NCBI GenBank assembly: GCA_947311845.1
Contig: CAMZMU010000062.1
Span: forward strand, 51,891,365-51,955,364
From: Poa pratensis
Lineage: Eukaryota; Streptophyta; Magnoliopsida; Poales; Poaceae
DNA: 64,000 bases
Direction: 5' to 3'
Under the pieces are notes generated by a model that saw only the letters and a program-made list of their open reading frames with translations, had not been told where the DNA came from and ran no database searches. A program made the position numbers and the translations under genes. Every line of letters begins with the position of its first letter. Position 1 is the first letter of the stretch. This document shows, piece after piece, positions 34,848 to 46,614 of this stretch.

Positions 34848-36036
34848 GCCATCATAGCAGTTGGAGCAACCAAGAGAAACTTGCTGTTCTGGACGGGATT
34901 TGCTCTTCAACTGCCCCACTTGAAGTGGTGTTTGGTTGAATTCAGTTTATGTACTGTATGCATGTATGTGTCTTAAACTATGATGCTTCTAGAGGCTTAA
35001 CTTATCTTCTTTGAGATCCGCTGATCATTGTTGTAATTCGACTTTGTATGTAAGCACAGAAACAATTCATATATTATACTGAAAAAATCAGAATTGCTAA
35101 TGGATATTCATTTTTATTGAGAAATAAGAACCATTGATCATTAATTTAATTCGGCCAAAAGAAGGTAGGGCTTTCTTATGTAGTAATCTATGTGCTACAT
35201 AACTGAATTACTTCCGTCAGTTATTTCTACTCCTTTGCATGTGAACTTGCTCAATAACGATGTAAGTGTGCTTCTTGGAGTATTAATGTTCGTGTTTATC
35301 CAATTAGTTATAGCCTACCCCAACTTCTTGTTGTTTATCCAATTAGTTCCGTTGGACTTCAAAATTAATAATATTAGATAAGGCGCTAAATGGCTACCAT
35401 GAGCTGATTAAAGGTCTCCACTCATGAATTAGACTGTCAGTGTGCAGTGAATGTTTTTTGTAAACTAAGATGGGAAGTTAGCAATTTATCATTCTGTCAG
35501 TAAAACATACAGCTCGTGAATGCCAATATATATCAGGCTCACCTTATGTTGCTAATTACAGGTGCCAGCATATGCATAGAATAAGCTCTGTGCACAAGTA
35601 AACATGAAGCCAGTTGGAACTTTAAGCAGCGATAATGTATTATAAGTAACCTGTATTTTCTCGCACATTTCTGATTCGGGTAAGACAAAAGCAGCAGCAT
35701 CCTGACTAGTTTAAAGTGTACAGGAGATTCATAAAATGTTCTAAAAATCAGAATGCCTTATAGAAATTCATATTCCATAGCAGATATAAGACGTTCCCTG
35801 GTTAAACTAATGGAATAACAGTTCTGACAAGCACAGATCCCATTGGCTAAGCTGAAACCAACATTTTACAAGTCAGACGCACATCCAGCCTGATATAGGC
35901 CCTGGGTATACCTAGTAGCAACACATGTACAATGTAGCAACACCTGCCAAACAGCTCTCTGTCCTAGAATGGAGGTCACAAGAAGTGACATTCTAGATGG
36001 TGAAGCTCCTAAACTATGCGATCTGTTTCCTTCAAA
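34848..36036. other. Convergent 3' regions of the F-box and MAP65-like genes
   Basis: The two genes end toward each other about 1.2 kb apart. AT-rich sequence; a plausible 3' end for the F-box mRNA is near 35030-35090 (tgtaattcgactttgtatg). Nothing else recognised. Confidence 0.5.
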
Positions 36037-38634
36037 CTATGCATCGTCAGAATCACTTTCTGGAACTACAAAGTCCTGCATGCTATCATCAGACTGGGAT
36101 GCTTCTGGACTGTAATCTGAATCTTTGCTCTTGCTGTCTGAGCTAGACTCTGAAGATGATGAAGATGAACTTATCGATGGAGACATGGAAATATCCTCTT
36201 CACATGTTCGGCCTGGTAAAGTGAGACAGATATTGTTTATTGTGTATTCTAACAAAAGACAAGCTTATGCAACATTATTATGTTATAAGTTCTATTGAGT
36301 ATGTCACTACTCACTTAGACTTGAAGTGCCAGGGGTGACCTCCTGCATTCTCTTCACTAATTCTGTCCTCAAGAGCATCTGCAGATGTGTTGTGAAATTA
36401 CAAATAATGTAGCAACACACATATATATATATATAAACTCCATGTAGTGAAGAGGGGTAGTTTAAACACACCTCGTTGTACACAAATTCCACTCCATGAA
36501 TATTCTCCCAAGTTTCTACTTTATCAAGTAACGCTGATTAATATAAAAAAGGTCAGCAAAGTATTAAAATTCTCTACTTTGTTTATTGTGAATTTTTTTA
36601 TCATGGTTATTGAAAAGTAAAACATTTCAATAGCAAGTTAGCAAAGGGATGGTGCCCCAAAACGATGAGTAGTGCAGCTAGAGAAGTTTTGGTTAAAGCA
36701 GTTTGCCAAGCTATACCAACATATTCCATGAGCTGTTTTTGACTGTCAAAGAACATGTGCAAAAAGATCACAAGTAGTGTGGCGAGGTTCTGGAATGACC
36801 CTAGCGCTGGCAGATCAGATATATCCAGTATACTATGGGAAGTTAATGAGCTTGTTGTTGGTTCTCTTACTAGCTTTCATATGTCTTTTATTAGTAGGCT
36901 GGCTAACCGATTCTTGTGGTTGAATTTTATGCCACAGTTCTTAGTCTCTGTTCTTGAGAAAGATTTTAATGACTACGAGTAATAAACGAAGCTGCATGAT
37001 TCGAAAAAAAGTAGCAAGGTAATTTAAATATGCCAAAAAAAAATGAGAACAGTAGTGTGAGCAAATGAACAAAGCATGTGAATCTTACCTCCTATTTCAC
37101 TACTGAAACCTACTAGCTGGATCTCCTCATTATGTGTGTTAAAAATCTTTTCAGCCCCATCAACAATTTCTTCCCTCATTTTAAGTTCTTTTTTCAGCTT
37201 CATTATGGAACCTTGCAGTTTCTTGATCATCAACATTGGGTCCACTTTTCCAGTTCGGATATCCTCCATATTGAAGTCCAGTTCATAATCCTGTTCATTC
37301 AAATGGCTTTGGCTCACAAGTCTTGAGAGGACTTTCTTCTTCTTTGAAATTTCCTCCATGAACTTCATTTCCAGATCACTCCCTTCAGCAATCTAATTCA
37401 AAATAACAAAAAAAAGTTATAGTAATTACAAGTATATGACTAACAAGGTTCTACTACTTACAACAAAAGATAGTACAAGGCAAGATATAATATGAGATTG
37501 AACAAATAAAGCATTGTGATCTGTGCCATAAGATCAAACTTACATTTTGTAGCCTCTCTTTCTTCAAACCCTCCAATCTTTTCACTATGTTCTCTAACAT
37601 AAAGACAGTCGATCCATCGTCTTGTTCATCACTTTTGAATAACTCTTCCGGAAAATCAAGATTCAAAAAATGACACAACATGTATATAGCTTTGAGGTGC
37701 TTAGGAGTATTCTGCCATAAATAAAAAACGTATGCATTGTTTAGGGAGATATAGACATGTTAAAGAGATCAATAGCAAGAACGAAAAAGGTAGATAGATC
37801 AGACCTTATCCTTTTGAAACAATTTCAGCAAGCATTTCATCTCTTTAAGCCATTTCAAGGACAGATTTGGTTTATGGGACAACAGCACAGCTGATGGTCT
37901 GAACAGAACAGGGCTCATGGAGCTGGAATAGCCCTCTAACTGATGTATAACATCAACAAATTCATCCCATCTCATCCTCCTCCTTGTTCTAGCCTCTTTG
38001 AGAGTGTTCAACATGCAATCCAGTTTAACTTCTAATGAACCAGCAGTCTGATTAAACAATATATTAGATATGTGCATTGGACTAAACAATAAATAATTTA
38101 AGAAATAAGTTTGAGTTCTAGCCTCTCTTTCAGAGTAATCAACATTCAGTCCAGTTTAACTTCTAATGAACCAGCAGTTTGATGAAACAACAGATAGGAT
38201 ATGCGCATTTGACTAAACCATAAATAATTTAAGAAATGAGTTTATCGAACCTGAATGTTGTTTTTCTTTTCCTTTTCACCAAGCTCATCACAGATGGTGT
38301 GGTATTCAGCCTCAAGAACATGCATTATACTCTATAGACACAACCAACCAATTACATTCCAGTTTATATGTATTTATATATGGTACATAAAGTAAACAGG
38401 AAATACTTACTTCTAGAGACTCGCTATGAATTTTAACCGTCCTGTTCTTAGTACCTGGGAATTTACATACATATAATAAATGAGTGCTGAATCCAAATAA
38501 AAGGTAAAGTGACAATAACGAATATATCCTTAATTTGCTAACCTGAAGGAAAGGGCTTCTCAAGAAATACATCACTTCCTGTGAAACTGGCAAGGCTATG
38601 ACCTCTTTCTCCCATTTCAAGGTATCTGTCCAGC
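36037..38634 (-). CDS. Divergent MAP65/Ase1/PRC1-like microtubule-associated protein, 5' end uncertain
   Basis: Nine exons read by eye on the minus strand, all with GT-AG introns and one continuous frame: 38634-38543, 38454-38411, 38331-38251, 38047-37805, 37711-37544, 37392-37089, 36533-36472, 36378-36315, 36212-36037 (stop TAG). About 410 residues so far; MAP65 proteins are usually 550-700. The match is in order: an EAEYHTICDELGE helix, a TLKEARTRRRMRWDEF helix, MLCHFLNLDF followed by an ENIVKRLEGLKKERLQ helix, then KLKKELKMREEIVDGAEK and TWENIHGVEFVYNE, which parallels the conserved W-E-x-x-H-x-x-x-F-x-Y end of the MAP65 rod. The glycine/histidine/NLKRAEKAR-type microtubule-binding block that should lie between the last two is missing. 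The C-terminus is a Ser/Asp-rich acidic tail. Family members bundle antiparallel microtubules; whether this one binds them is doubtful. Confidence 0.65.
36740..37000 (+). pseudogene. LINE RNase H 3' fragment inside an intron
   Basis: The plus strand reads ILWEVNELV, SFHMSFISRLANR and WLNFMPQFLVSVLEKD, which looks like the shortened C-terminal RNase H end of a plant LINE, followed by 'taataaacgaagctgc' and an A7 run at 37006. It lies in the intron between MAP65-like exons 36472-36533 and 37089-37392, antisense to that gene. Confidence 0.45.
37986..38243. repeat. 129-bp tandem duplication spanning an exon edge
   Basis: Copies start at 37986 and 38115. Copy 1 contains the 5' part and acceptor of the MAP65-like exon 37805-38047. 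In copy 2 the acceptor AG is lost (minus strand ...CATCAAACTGCTGG) and the would-be frame has a TGA, so it is a dead exon copy inside the intron. Confidence 0.85.
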
Positions 38635-40158
38635 CTAAATATGCATAACAATTAAAAAGAAACAAGTCAGCAGCTGTGAATTTCGAATGAAGATAACAAG
38701 AAATATGTGTGTGTGCACATGCAAGTGTACAGAAGAATGAACAAGCAAGCACCAGGTAGCTTGGAAGCCTGAGCACATTCTAATCAGTCATGATAATGCA
38801 TAAATTCCAGGCCAGGCACTAAAATTCATATTCATTTTTAAAGTGACAAAAATGAGATACTGCTAGTTTAAATGTTCAAGACTTCAATCAAGAGTAATAA
38901 TTAGAGTAAAGACATTCTCAATAAGAAACAAGAAAATAGATATACAATTGCACATGTCAGTTCAAGAACCTCCAATATGTGATGTTGTATACCCAATTAA
39001 CGTATCAATACCTTTTCAAATTGGTACCACGGTTCTAACATAGATAGCTGCCTTTACTTTTATTCATACGACTGAAGAATTTAATTTCTGCAGTACACAC
39101 ATAGCAAAGTTATGTGCCTCTTTGCATGCAAATGCTAAAATAGTACTAGAAGAGCCCTCATGTAGGGAATACATAAGGGATCATAATCTAACAATTTAAA
39201 CCTCAGACCATTTGGGCATTAAACTCCTGAACAGATTCTCAGAGTGCTGCATACCCTGACATGCTCAAAACAACATGTGACAGACCATCCTTTTTTAGAT
39301 AATGGAATTTCGTTGATGCATCAAGCCGAAGGACCATCCATACAAATTGGCAAACATAATCAGTTAGACCACCAAAATTTCATCCCGTAAAACATCTCCA
39401 TCCAAATTACATAGGGAACCAACACGAATTTCGCTTATCTGACAATTTCCAACCTGTGAAATTAATAAGTGGAAGTATATGGACAACTCATGCAACAACA
39501 AAAGATGAACTAAGTTTACAATACACAGGGGTAACACTAGGCAGCAGACATATGCACACCACACGTCAAAGGAAACACTATTTGTGATGATATAGGCACA
39601 GTAGAACCCCTGCAATAATTTGTATATCTTCCATAACAGAGAAACTATGTGAGAGATGAAAAAGAATAATGCGTCAAGGAAACAGGGAGGGGTCTAGAAG
39701 GTCATATTATGAGTGCACAGAAGTGCATCTTCTAGTGCAGAGCACACCCATATCAAAATTTGCACTGTATCTCTTCTCAATTTATTTTCTAATTGAAAAG
39801 AAGCAATACTACTCAATAGTAGATTACGTGATTGATTTCATGGTCAACACTCGTATGAGATTTCATGATCAACACTCGCATGGCTCAATTATCAGACAAA
39901 AAACAAAAGGAATTGCAATCAAAGCTTCACCATACAATTCATATCCTATCCATGACCATAAATATCCCAGAATCGTCAGGCAGGCTATGAATGTGCATTC
40001 GGTAACCCAATTCAATCTACCGTGATCAGGAATAAACCGAGGTTTCAGTCTGGGAATGGTACATCCACACTTAAAATCGCACATATGGAAGAGGATCAGG
40101 CCGGATTGGGTAGATTAGGGTTTCAGGGGAACGGGACCGACGAACCATACCAACTTAC
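38635..40158. other. Probable 5' introns of the MAP65-like gene
   Basis: AT-rich. The N-terminal exons expected for a MAP65 protein were not found here with confidence. At 39364-39453 a minus-strand stretch after 'ttcacag' is open for 29 codons but lacks a good donor. The segment 39290-39355 resembles a retroelement 3' tail on the minus strand. Confidence 0.35.
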
Positions 40159-40600
40159 CAAGAACCCAAGAAGAGCTCAAAGACGGTGGGGTCCTTCTCT
40201 TCACCTCCGTCGGAGTTCTTCTCCTCACCTCCGTCGGAGAGGCAGCGTCTGCGGCAGAGGTGGAGTCGGGGGCATCGAAGTACGCGGCGGCGGAACCGCG
40301 GAGGTGGCGTCTGAGGCGTGCTTCGCGGCGGAGTACGGAGGTGGCTGCGGGCCTGCGGAGGAGTCAGAGGCGGGCCGTCGCCGCTGCGGCGCAGCCGGAG
40401 GGGAGGCGTGGGTGGAGGAATTTGGACGCGGAGCACGGGGAGGCGGAGGAGGTCGACGAGGCGGTGGCGAGATCGGGGCCGGCGCTCGTGGCCTTTTCCT
40501 TCCCTGGCTGACCGTTGCGATGGCGGGGGAACTGGGGATATTGGGGTCGGAGAGGAAACGGTTATGTACCAAGCGGGTTTTCCGGCCACGTACAAGCCCA
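40159..40600 (-). other. Possible first exon of the MAP65-like gene
   Basis: A GC-rich block read on the minus strand ends at a strong donor (TTCTTG/GTAAGT at 40158). It is open in two frames (Pro/Arg-rich), contains a 24-bp-spaced 'cctccgtcggag' pair (about 40205 and 40229), and has the composition of a grass 5' UTR or first exon. Which frame, if any, is translated is unclear. Confidence 0.35.
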
Positions 40601-41989
40601 GGAAAAGAAAGCCCGCTCCAAGCTCTTTTTAGAAGAAAAAAAAAGCAAAGACCTACTGTGTTAAATTAATAATGTCCCGAACGGTGAAAAGTATACAAAG
40701 TGAAAATGATGAACCCATTAACAACAACACACCTTGCACACACAAGAAAAAGGGCAACCGAAGAAACTACAGACAAGCGAGCGCAGAGCAAGAGCAACCT
40801 ACGGACCGAGAACAAGTTCGGCGGGCAAAGTTGTTGGGCCGAAGAACGCCATAGAGCACATAGCAGCACACCAACACACGCTGCACAACGCCGATAGCCG
40901 CACAACGCCAACCGAGACAGCCACCAGGAGAGAATCTTCCTCCTCCAAGCTCTTCACGACGTTCATCCCATCACAAAGCTACAAGATATCGAAAGAAATA
41001 CTAATAACTCTCGAGTAAAAAAACTTCGGTACTTGTTACCAACCAATGTGAAGTTCCTTTTTGCATGTAACCGTTGTAAAGTTGATTCCGTATTTTTTTT
41101 ACATAAACTAGTGTTTGTGCTTGCTATGGGTTTATTTTAGAAATTTTACTACTATAAACAAGTTTTTTTTCTTGACCGGGCGAAGCGTTCTTGATGGGTC
41201 GTAGCTACTGTCAATTAGGATCTCTTTCTCGTTGGTCGGATACCGACAATAACTGTAGGTGTTTCTTGATGTTGTTGTCAATGGCATAGAACAGATTGAA
41301 ACTTTGATATGACAAATTCATGCATAGATCAAAGATATGCAAAATAGTTAAGTTATATAACTTGACACATAGATTTTTATATTGCAACACATACAGTTAA
41401 CTGAATAATAGATACACTAAAAATTAAGTACATCGCACTTTCGCACTGTTATGCATGTACACTAAACAAAGTACACACTGAAGAATTACAACACGCGGTA
41501 CACTAAGGGTATATTTAAAACACGAAGTATACATACATTAAAAGCGAAAGTGCATCACACATGTACTTCACGGTATATTGCACGTACACCAAAAATATAG
41601 CACATGTATAATTCACGGTGCACTGCTGGCGCTGTGGGTATGTATACTAGTTGTCTGGTTTTTGAAATACATAAAAAGTGCATCAAAACCTATTCTCCAC
41701 CTGTTTTGTCTGTCGCGAATGGACAACCATGGTAGTATAAATCGTTCACAAAAAGCCACTCAACATGGGACATAGGTAGTATCTAGTTTCAAAATCATGA
41801 TGAGATGAAGGCAAGGGTGAAACCACTTGAATTTGGACCCTCATTTCAAAAATAAAATCGATTTTGTTCTCAAAATAAAATAAAAAATTTAGTCTCCAGT
41901 TCATGTGTCCCTCGCTCATCCGCTCCCCCCCCCCCCCCCCCACTTTTTTTTTCTGTTTACGACACGTTGCGAGCAATATAGCCTTCCGC
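40601..41989. other. Intergenic, no gene seen; C17 tract
   Basis: AT-rich. Words such as 'acatgtac', 'gtacac' and 'cacggt' recur between 41340 and 41640. A C17 run lies at 41925-41941, followed by T9. No coding or RNA gene recognised. Confidence 0.4.
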
Positions 41990-44437
41990 TCCTCTCTAGT
42001 CCAGCTTGGACAAATTCAAGGACCGTGTCACGCAGAAATTTTGGGCCATCGGAGCAGGCCCAAACTTCCTCTCATGTTCCAAACCGAGCAGTTTAGTCGA
42101 CGAAAAATCAGAGCTCCAAAGCAGCCCCAAAACCTCTCCGGACAACCGTTGTACCCTAGAGTTGTCGCCGTGCCGCAGCATAGCATCACCGCCGGCGCCT
42201 CGCTCCCGAGCCCCTCGGACTCTCACACCCGGGCGCCACCGCCATCTCTGTACCGTGCGATCTCATCGCGTCCCTGCTTCCTCAACCCCGTCCACAATTC
42301 CGAGATACAAGCATTTTGCCATCCACGACTAGTTAACCATTGACCACGAGAAATTTTGGGTGCACCGGTGCACACCCGCAGCACCATTTAGCCCCTGCAT
42401 CAGCATATCTTGTTGGGTTCGATTCATTTCGCTTTTATATTCTCAATCCGTTTGTTTTGTTAATTTAGGTATTTTTGTATAAGGATTTGGTGTGATGAAG
42501 TGGCAATTTATGTATGTGATTATGGGGATTAAATTGATGATGTCTCTGGATGTTGGAATGATGGGTTTGAAATTGGAAATCTGGAATTTATGGGCTGATT
42601 CCGGTGTTTTTCAGGTGGTTGGAGAATTTGTGTCTGGAAATTAAATCCAAATCGGAGCAACACCTGTGTGTGTGTTCGCCCCCCTCTCGCAAGTTCAGAG
42701 CTCCCACGCTCGGAAACATTTGGAAACACTTACCCCTTCGCCCCCGAGCGAGGAAACAGGAGGGACCTCTAGCCCGACCCGCAGAAAAGGAAGACCGACG
42801 GCGGCGGCTGCGGTGCGCTCCCCCTTTCTCTGTCCCTGCCATCCTCTCCCTCCCCCTATCCTCCTCTGATCCCCGGTCCTTGGACACCCGTCCTTCCTCT
42901 CCCGTGAGTCTAACCCTTAACCCTATATCGACTAGGCGGCGGGACGGGAATGGCAACGACGTTGAGCTGGGGATGGGGATGGACGAGGCAGAGATCAGGG
43001 CGCTGCGCAGGGTGGTGGTGCACCGTGGGGACGCGTCGTCCATGGAGGCGTCCTGCGCGGTGTGCCTGGGGGAGTACGACCGGGGCCAGGGCATGGCGGC
43101 GGCAGGGACGCCCTCTTCTCTGGCTCCCTCAGGCCTGCTCTTCCCAGGTAGATATTAAAGAAATTTTGAGGAACTGAGCTGAACAATTGCTCCGTCCCTA
43201 GTTGATGTGGCACCTTCTTCTCCTGCATCCACCATGGAAGATGCTCTCATCGCGCACGGCGGCGTCGATGGGCTCCACATGATGTTATTGCGCCCGACGC
43301 AGGGCACCTGGAGGCTACTGCATCAGTATGATTTGCTGATGTTACACGCCATGAAGTTATTCGAGTTCATTATGCTAGCAAAATTCATTTTGTCTGTGAG
43401 AGCTAGCTCCGTTCGCCCTTTGTAAGAGCAGAAGAGGCCAAAGGATTTTTCTATAAACAAGAGATCTAGGAAATGAAAGGAATAATTCATTATCGATAAG
43501 CTGTGTGCCGAAATGGTTTCCATACTTCGTTGGATGATTTTCCGATATCGCAGTATCAAGCTAGAACGGTTTCAATTTGTAGGACGGGACCGAAACCTCA
43601 TCCTTTGATGCACACTAACCGATGAACCTTAACCCTCTCTCGAACTGAGCTATTTAAGCTTTTTAGAACACAAAGTTCGAGTAGTTCAATGAAAAAACGG
43701 TCTGTAGCAGTTGTATTGTTTCCCAATTGTGTTGTTGTGACTTTATTTGGAGTATATTAATGATATTATGTGTACAAAATAATATATCAATATTCAAATA
43801 TACAGATGCTATTTTTTCATACGATACACAAGTTTATATTGTCCATACTCGACAAAACATTCAATTTCATGGTTTATACATCCAAACATGAATTGGAATT
43901 GTGTGCTACCCTTTGATTCTAACCGTAAATTGCATAGCCGACCAAACAACAAAATTCGAATTGGAGCCCATTTCCTTTCCATCTTGGAAATGAAATTGTC
44001 GGTAAATTCAATTCCGAGCAACCTTTTCCACATCCAAACACAGCCTGGGAGAACTTCCTGAGACACTCCCTGGTGGTTTAGACTTTAGAGTTTTAGTCAT
44101 TGTTTACTTGTCTTGTGGTATTGGAATCTTGCGGTTTAGGTTTAGTCATTGACTCATTGTTTTCCAAAAATCCATACCATACCTGACATATTAAGTTGTT
44201 ATTCTAGTCTATCGATGCTCGCCTACTCTTCCTAATGTTTTTCTCTTGTAACGGGTGCAACCCTGCAACGGTGCAAGTCATCTTTTCTTTCTTTTAAGGA
44301 GTGCCAGTAATGTTTTCTTTCTTTAAGGTGTTGAAGTAATGTTTCTGATCTTCTTGTGCTGCAATTTACTCATGATCTGATGTGATAGGTAGATTGTATC
44401 GAAGAAATGGAAGAGGTGGAAAATACAAGCAAGCGTG
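41990..44437 (+). pseudogene. Partial duplicate of the MTR4 5' end, interrupted
   Basis: Two blocks match the MTR4 upstream region in order and orientation: about 42001-42537 with about 56252-56815 (promoter and leader, including 'ttttgggccatcggagcaggc' and the 'gcaccggtgcacacccg' region), and about 44050-44437 with about 56818-57153 (leader intron end, 'gtagattgtatcgaagaa', the ATG at 44408 and about ten codons, MEEVENTSKR). After the tenth codon the copies part and no helicase exon follows. The 1.5 kb between the blocks (42538-44049) is absent from the MTR4 copy. The duplicate keeps a start codon but has no gene body. Confidence 0.85.
42973..43158 (+). pseudogene. RING-finger (RING-H2 type) gene fragment
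   Basis: Inside the insertion in the MTR4-end duplicate, the plus strand encodes MDEAEIRALRRVVVHRG then ASCAVCLGEYDRGQGM, the first C-x2-C knuckle of a plant RING-H2 E3 ligase. The remaining zinc ligands are missing; the frame ends at TAA about 60 bases later. 'ttcccaggtaga' at about 43143 could be an old splice junction. It looks like a captured exon. Confidence 0.5.
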
Positions 44438-45341
44438 TTACATATGCAAACATATTACAATACACACTATTTTTCCATCTTTGATTACTCTAACCAATGT
44501 TGTTTCAATACCAAGTATAAATAATACACATTTTATTAAATTTTAACTTGCTAGACAACTTTGAGTATGAAAACGTAGTGTCATTGGTTCAGTTTATACT
44601 CTACAAGTTTCTATAAATATGCTTAATTAATCGGACACTAGAAACTGTTATTGAGACATTTGTTAGATCATACTCTTTAAAAATCTTTAACATAAATACT
44701 TACAAGCTATATAAATTATTCACTGTAGAAAACATAGTTATACAAATAATTTGTTAGAAATTCTAAATACACACCAACCTATATTTAGTAATATTGCCAA
44801 TAATGCGGTTAAACTATGCGAACAAACAAAACAAGTATAGTTGTAATACTATAACATGATAAAACTAAGATCCAGGAACATATAAAAGTTCAATATAAAT
44901 TGTATATACAATTTTATTCGCCCCGGTCACAATTTATTTATTAGACCGGCCCTAATGGACTGGATAGGAGGGGTTACTCAAGAAGAAATCGATAAAACCG
45001 CAAAAAACAAAGCCCTTTCCAGAAGAGGGAGAGAGAGGGACATGGAGAGGAGGCTGAGAAACTTACTCGCGCACCGCCTAGTAGTTGAACGCCTCCAGAT
45101 CTGTAGTGAAGAATAATTTTTTAGCGGAGGCATAGTGGGAAACAAAACGAATCCAGTGAAAAAAATAGTTGACAACCCTACCCATCGCAGCTACTACATC
45201 CGCCCTGTGGACAGTGACGGGATGGTGCGCCGCCTACACGAGGAGCGAGGAGACGCTTGTCGTCGAAGGAAGGAGAACAGTGCGAGTGCGAGTGGGAACC
45301 CACGACGGAAGGAAAGGGACAGAGCAATGATTGGGGACTGA
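44438..45341. other. AT-rich then GC-rich intergenic sequence
   Basis: Nothing recognised at 44438-45130. From 45180 the sequence becomes GC-rich and seems to belong to the transposon-derived block that follows. Confidence 0.4.
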
Positions 45342-46430
45342 TTGGTGGTCTCCTTATATTTTGGTTGGTTGCTACCGTGGCCGTCCGACTCTGTGTGTTC
45401 ACAAGCCAAATATGGACATAGAGAGTGCGGTGAGGTTTTCTTAAGTGGCACACGTTTTGGTTATGTGGCAACTTCAATGTGGCGACCTGTTTCATCAGGA
45501 GAAATGATTCTCCAACGCGACGATGCATTTGTACTGCGCCTTCGGTTGGTGTTTGTTTCGTGTCCACAGACCACACGAACCCATTTTCTGCCCACATTTG
45601 AATTGGAGTTGTGTCCTCACGGACATGAAATGGATAGGTCACGTGTTCGCTGGTGCCAGTCCCGACCCCATATGGCCCTCCCCAGTACTTTTGTATGCTA
45701 CGCGTGCGGGGGCCGCCCATCCGCGTCCACTCCACCAGTTCCGACGAGTGGTCAGGCACGGGCTTGTGAGATTCGCAGCCGCCAAGACGAGCACCTGGAC
45801 AATCTCCTCGATGACTCGGCGTTCACCGATAACTCACCGAACTGGGACACGTGGTTCATCGACGAGCACGACCAGAGGCGTCAGTCGTACTACACGGACC
45901 ACGCTCCCGGTCTAGTTTGTGCCCCGCTGTCTCGATGTGCTACACCACCACCGCGCGGTCATGTTGCACCGTCACCCTGAGGTCGTGCTCCACCGCCACC
46001 AACACCACAAGCGCCCGTGAAGTAGGAGGAGGACGACAACGACCCAAATCTCCAGCAGGTTCTAGAGGAGTCCGTCTACACGCCAAGTTTGACGACTTGG
46101 CGCGCTAAGACAGGCTCGCTAGGGTCCTCCACGACTTGGCGATGGAAACCGCGCCACCGCAGCTTCAGCCGGAATGGTAGCCGGATCTCGAGCCGGAGTA
46201 CCTCTGGGACGACGGCCTTGTGGTTCAGATGTGGGTGTGAACGTCCACATGTCCTGTGATGTCGGAGCCGATGGCCACCGACACCACTGCAGTGGGGAGG
46301 GCCACCGCCGCATATGTGGACGACTCAACCCTAAATCAACCTCGTCGACAAGGACGGTGAGGAGTAGGCCTCCGACATCCACCTTGGATATATGGTTAAC
46401 TTTATTTATGTATTTTTTCTTTTAGTTATC
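45342..46430 (+). pseudogene. Transposon-derived ORF remnants
   Basis: Open plus-strand stretches encode DEHLDNLLDDSAF, NWDTWFIDEHD and, in other frames, Gln/Glu/Pro-rich pieces with several stops (for example TGA near 45980). The acidic, Pro-rich make-up and the neighbouring Harbinger element suggest the accessory ORF of a non-autonomous DNA transposon. I found no transposase motif and no reliable ends. Confidence 0.3.
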
Positions 46431-46614
46431 ATGTAACGGCCCTTTTTCTAGCGTCCTATGTGTATATTTTAAATAAAAAAACTGAAATGCACCCTGTGCG
46501 TTAGGTTCACTACGCGGGCCAACAAACAGGGGCAAACATTTGGTATCCACATGGCGATCCAAATGGGAAAAAACAAACACTTTCCGTTTGGGTCGTCTCA
46601 TTGGAGTTGGCTTA

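Noticed and set aside
36415..36436. (AT)n stretch as a regulatory element
   Set aside because: A simple dinucleotide microsatellite inside an intron.
43809..44066. Minus-strand 85-codon open frame as a gene
   Set aside because: It lies in the sequence that ends with a TIR-element-like terminus and has no protein motif.
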